Assembly: GCF_014863545.1 (NCBI RefSeq)
Contig: NZ_CP062260.1
Coordinates: 6,625,001 to 6,689,000 of the forward strand
Source of the DNA: Paenibacillus sp. JNUCC32
GTDB lineage: Bacteria > Bacillota > Bacilli > Paenibacillales > Paenibacillaceae
Length of the DNA stretch: 64,000 nucleotides
Direction: 5' to 3'
A model generated the notes under the pieces. That model was not told where the DNA came from, ran no database searches, and saw only the letters and a list, made by a program, of their open reading frames with translations. This document shows, in pieces, positions 62,623 through 64,000 of the stretch (its first letter is position 1; the number at the start of each line of letters is the position of its first letter). The position numbers and the translations under genes are program-made.

Positions 62623-62778
62623 TTAACCGACCAAGAACTTGATAATGACGAATCCGAAAAAGATGATGGTCATGAAACCGAACATCCCCACGAAGCCCAT
62701 CATCAAATCGCCAAAGTCATTGCGTGGTTCTTCATTGATGTGCTCCCGTGGATCGTTAACGCGTACGTTTACATCCAT
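62623..62778 (-). CDS. YqzM-like small membrane protein
   Basis: 51 residues from the ATG at 62778 behind GAGGAGG. A polar head (MDVNVRVNDPREHINEEPRNDFGD) and one membrane helix (about 25-47) ending VIIKFLVG, much like YqzM (ending VIKFVGS). YqzM is a tiny Bacillales membrane protein of unknown function, near comE genes in B. subtilis; that context is absent here. Confidence 0.7.
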   Translation of the reverse strand: MDVNVRVNDPREHINEEPRNDFGDLMMGFVGMFGFMTIIFFGFVIIKFLVG

Positions 62779-62951
62779 GGTGCTTGCCTCCTCAAAAGGT
62801 GAACATGCCGTGCGAACACGAAAAACTTGACCGTCACCCGACTTGTTACTAGTAGTATACCCAATGCGCAAATCATTTGTAAAGATTGCATAAAAATCCC
62901 GTGAAAACCTCTTTCTTTAGGTGAGTATATTTCACTTTTTCCGGCCGATTG

Positions 62952-62960
62952 TGGTATACT
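62952..62960 (+). promoter_or_regulatory. Extended -10 promoter of trxA
   Basis: TGG then TATACT (62955-62960) forms an extended -10, about 70 bases before the trxA start. A -35 like TTTCAC is present but spaced 19 bases. Confidence 0.55.
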
Positions 62961-63031
62961 AAATTCGTCGACCCATTCGACAATTATGATTCGCACTTTA
63001 CCCGATCTTATCCTGTGAGGAGGAGAATACA

Positions 63032-63349
63032 ATGGCTATCGTCAATGTTACCGACCAAACCTTCGTCAATGAAGTAGAAGGACAAGGCACGGTTGTAGTT
63101 GATTTCTGGGCGCCATGGTGCGGCCCTTGTAAAATGCTTGCTCCGATTCTGGACGAATTGTCTTCAGAACTCGGCGATGATGTAAAAATTGCAAAGGTGA
63201 ACGTGGATGAGAATCCGGAATCCGCTGCACGCTTCGGCGTCATGAGCATTCCGACCATGATCTTCTTTAAAGACGGCCAGCCTGTCGATAAAGTCGTAGG
63301 TCTGAACTCCAAAGAAGCCTTGAAGGGCATTATTGCAAAACATCAATAA
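63032..63349 (+). CDS. trxA: Thioredoxin
   Basis: 105 residues, a standard thioredoxin: active site WC30GPC33 K, Asp in VVVDFWAPW, cis-Pro in MSIPTMIFF. It reduces protein disulfides using thioredoxin reductase and NADPH. GAGGAGGAG precedes the ATG. Upstream of uvrC with its own weak terminator. Confidence 0.97.
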   Translation: MAIVNVTDQTFVNEVEGQGTVVVDFWAPWCGPCKMLAPILDELSSELGDDVKIAKVNVDENPESAARFGVMSIPTMIFFKDGQPVDKVVGLNSKEALKGIIAKHQ

Positions 63350-63384
63350 GCAGGATTTGCCATAGACTGCAATCCGCTTTCATA

Positions 63385-63420
63385 CAGCGCCTTCGGTGTA
63401 ACCCGGAGGCGCTTTGTGTG
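63385..63420 (+). terminator. Hairpin after trxA
   Basis: AGCGCCT-CGG pairs with CCG-AGGCGCT (one bulge) around TGTAAC, followed by TTGTGTGG; weak T run, so termination may be partial. Confidence 0.65.
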
Positions 63421-63486
63421 GTTCATTATCATGGTTTATATTAATATTGTTAATATCATACAATCTCCTTGGAGAGGAGGAATAGC

Positions 63487-64000
63487 ATGGACGATTCTGC
63501 CAAACGGCTTCAGGAGCAGGAGAAGGCGCAGGAGAATATTCGCCACAAGCTGGCATTGCTGCCGGATCAGCCGGGCTGCTACCTGATGAAGAACCATGAA
63601 GGCACGATTATATACGTGGGCAAGGCCAAAGTGCTGAAGAACCGGGTGCGTTCGTATTTTACCGGGAGCCATAACGGGAAGACCCAGATGCTCGTTTCGG
63701 AAATCCGCGATTTCGAATACATCGTGACGGGCAGCAACATGGAAGCGTTAATTCTGGAGTGCAATCTGATCAAAACCCATCAGCCGAGATTCAATGTGCT
63801 GCTGAAGGACGATAAAACCTATCCCTACCTTAAAATAACGAATGAAGAGCATCCTCGCCTGGAAGTGACCAGGAGGGTGCTTAAAGATAAAGCCAAATAC
63901 TTCGGTCCTTATCCGAACGCGTATGCGGCGCAGCAGACCAAAAAGCTGCTGGACCGGATGTATCCACTGCGCAAATGCGGCGTGATGCCGAAAGAGGTCT
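63487..64000 (+). CDS. uvrC: UvrABC nuclease subunit C (5' part, cut by window end)
   Basis: 171 codons are present; the gene runs off the window. The GIY-YIG endonuclease domain is visible: [26 protein letters not shown] split at 28-53, then [28 protein letters not shown] and KYFGPYPNA. UvrC cuts on both sides of damaged bases in nucleotide excision repair. GGAGAGGAGG lies before the ATG, and an inverted repeat ATATTAA/TTAATAT (63438-63456) further up may be regulatory (not a LexA box). Confidence 0.96.
   Translation, partial: MDDSAKRLQEQEKAQENIRHKLALLPDQPGCYLMKNHEGTIIYVGKAKVLKNRVRSYFTGSHNGKTQMLVSEIRDFEYIVTGSNMEALILECNLIKTHQPRFNVLLKDDKTYPYLKITNEEHPRLEVTRRVLKDKAKYFGPYPNAYAAQQTKKLLDRMYPLRKCGVMPKEV

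Overview
This 64-kb window comes from an aerobic, endospore-forming Firmicute, most probably Paenibacillus or a close relative. The evidence is a Bacillus-type 16-gene tRNA array after 23S rRNA, many spore genes (two alpha/beta SASPs, sspI, yunB, a lytH-like hydrolase, ylbJ, yjcZ, sda, a YheC/D protein), T-box and SAM-I leaders, HemQ of the coproporphyrin haem route, MqnE of the futalosine menaquinone route, and frequent GTG/TTG starts behind strong GGAGG sites. I see no transposon, prophage, CRISPR array or island. The window looks like core chromosome with good local synteny to Bacillus subtilis. All gene names rest on reading the sequence, not on database searches.

Layout. 1-2228: 3' end of 23S rRNA, 16 tRNAs, terminator; no 5S gene is seen here. 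2536-7324: an envelope-stress locus joining Psp parts (two PspA paralogues around a PspC protein) with Lia parts (a small LiaI-like membrane protein, LiaF, LiaS kinase, LiaR regulator). 7622-15347: ywmB-like, zwf, prfC, sspI, a Ktr/Trk NAD-binding subunit, a SpoU-type rRNA methylase, a DUF1801 protein, and an AHSA1/ArsR pair with a visible two-site operator. 15452-19291: yunB, lytH-like, lipA, yutD. 19413-25476: NAD kinase, ylbJ, an undescribed 30-residue membrane peptide, truncated haemoglobin, DUF2225, yycC-like and pepF.

25769-29704: an unknown gene, galM-like epimerase and T-box-controlled trpS, flanked by two inverted near-identical SASP genes. 29989-31625: ctaB and a Sco protein (cytochrome oxidase assembly). 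31750-43376: toprim protein, yjcZ, MFS transporter, a membrane-anchored transglutaminase, a class B PBP, HAD phosphatase, DUF456, a MurJ/YtgP-type flippase, DUF2515 and a thioredoxin-like protein. 43626-48724: ctaA, HEPN protein, and metNIQ under a SAM-I riboswitch. 48933-59802: an Fe-S, quinone and flavoprotein district (SDR, NifU, YuzB, NDH-2-like, MqnE, IscA-like, YumC, YumB-like, HemQ, YuiB), also holding a YheC/D protein and sda behind a DnaA-box cluster. 60003-64000: dnaB-dnaI helicase loader pair, YqzM-like protein, trxA and the start of uvrC.

Main themes. Several genes serve aerobic respiration: haem A (ctaA, ctaB), oxidase copper (Sco), haem b (hemQ), menaquinone (mqnE), NADH and ferredoxin oxidoreductases, and Fe-S carriers. 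Regulation can be read directly in several places: the T-box matches the tRNA-Trp encoded in the same window at both codon and discriminator; sda carries DnaA boxes beside its promoter; the AHSA1/arsR promoter is embedded between two palindromes; metNIQ has a textbook S-box. The least described items are the merged Psp-Lia locus with its repeats, the 30-residue peptide gene, and a transglycosylase-like/M23 two-domain hydrolase.
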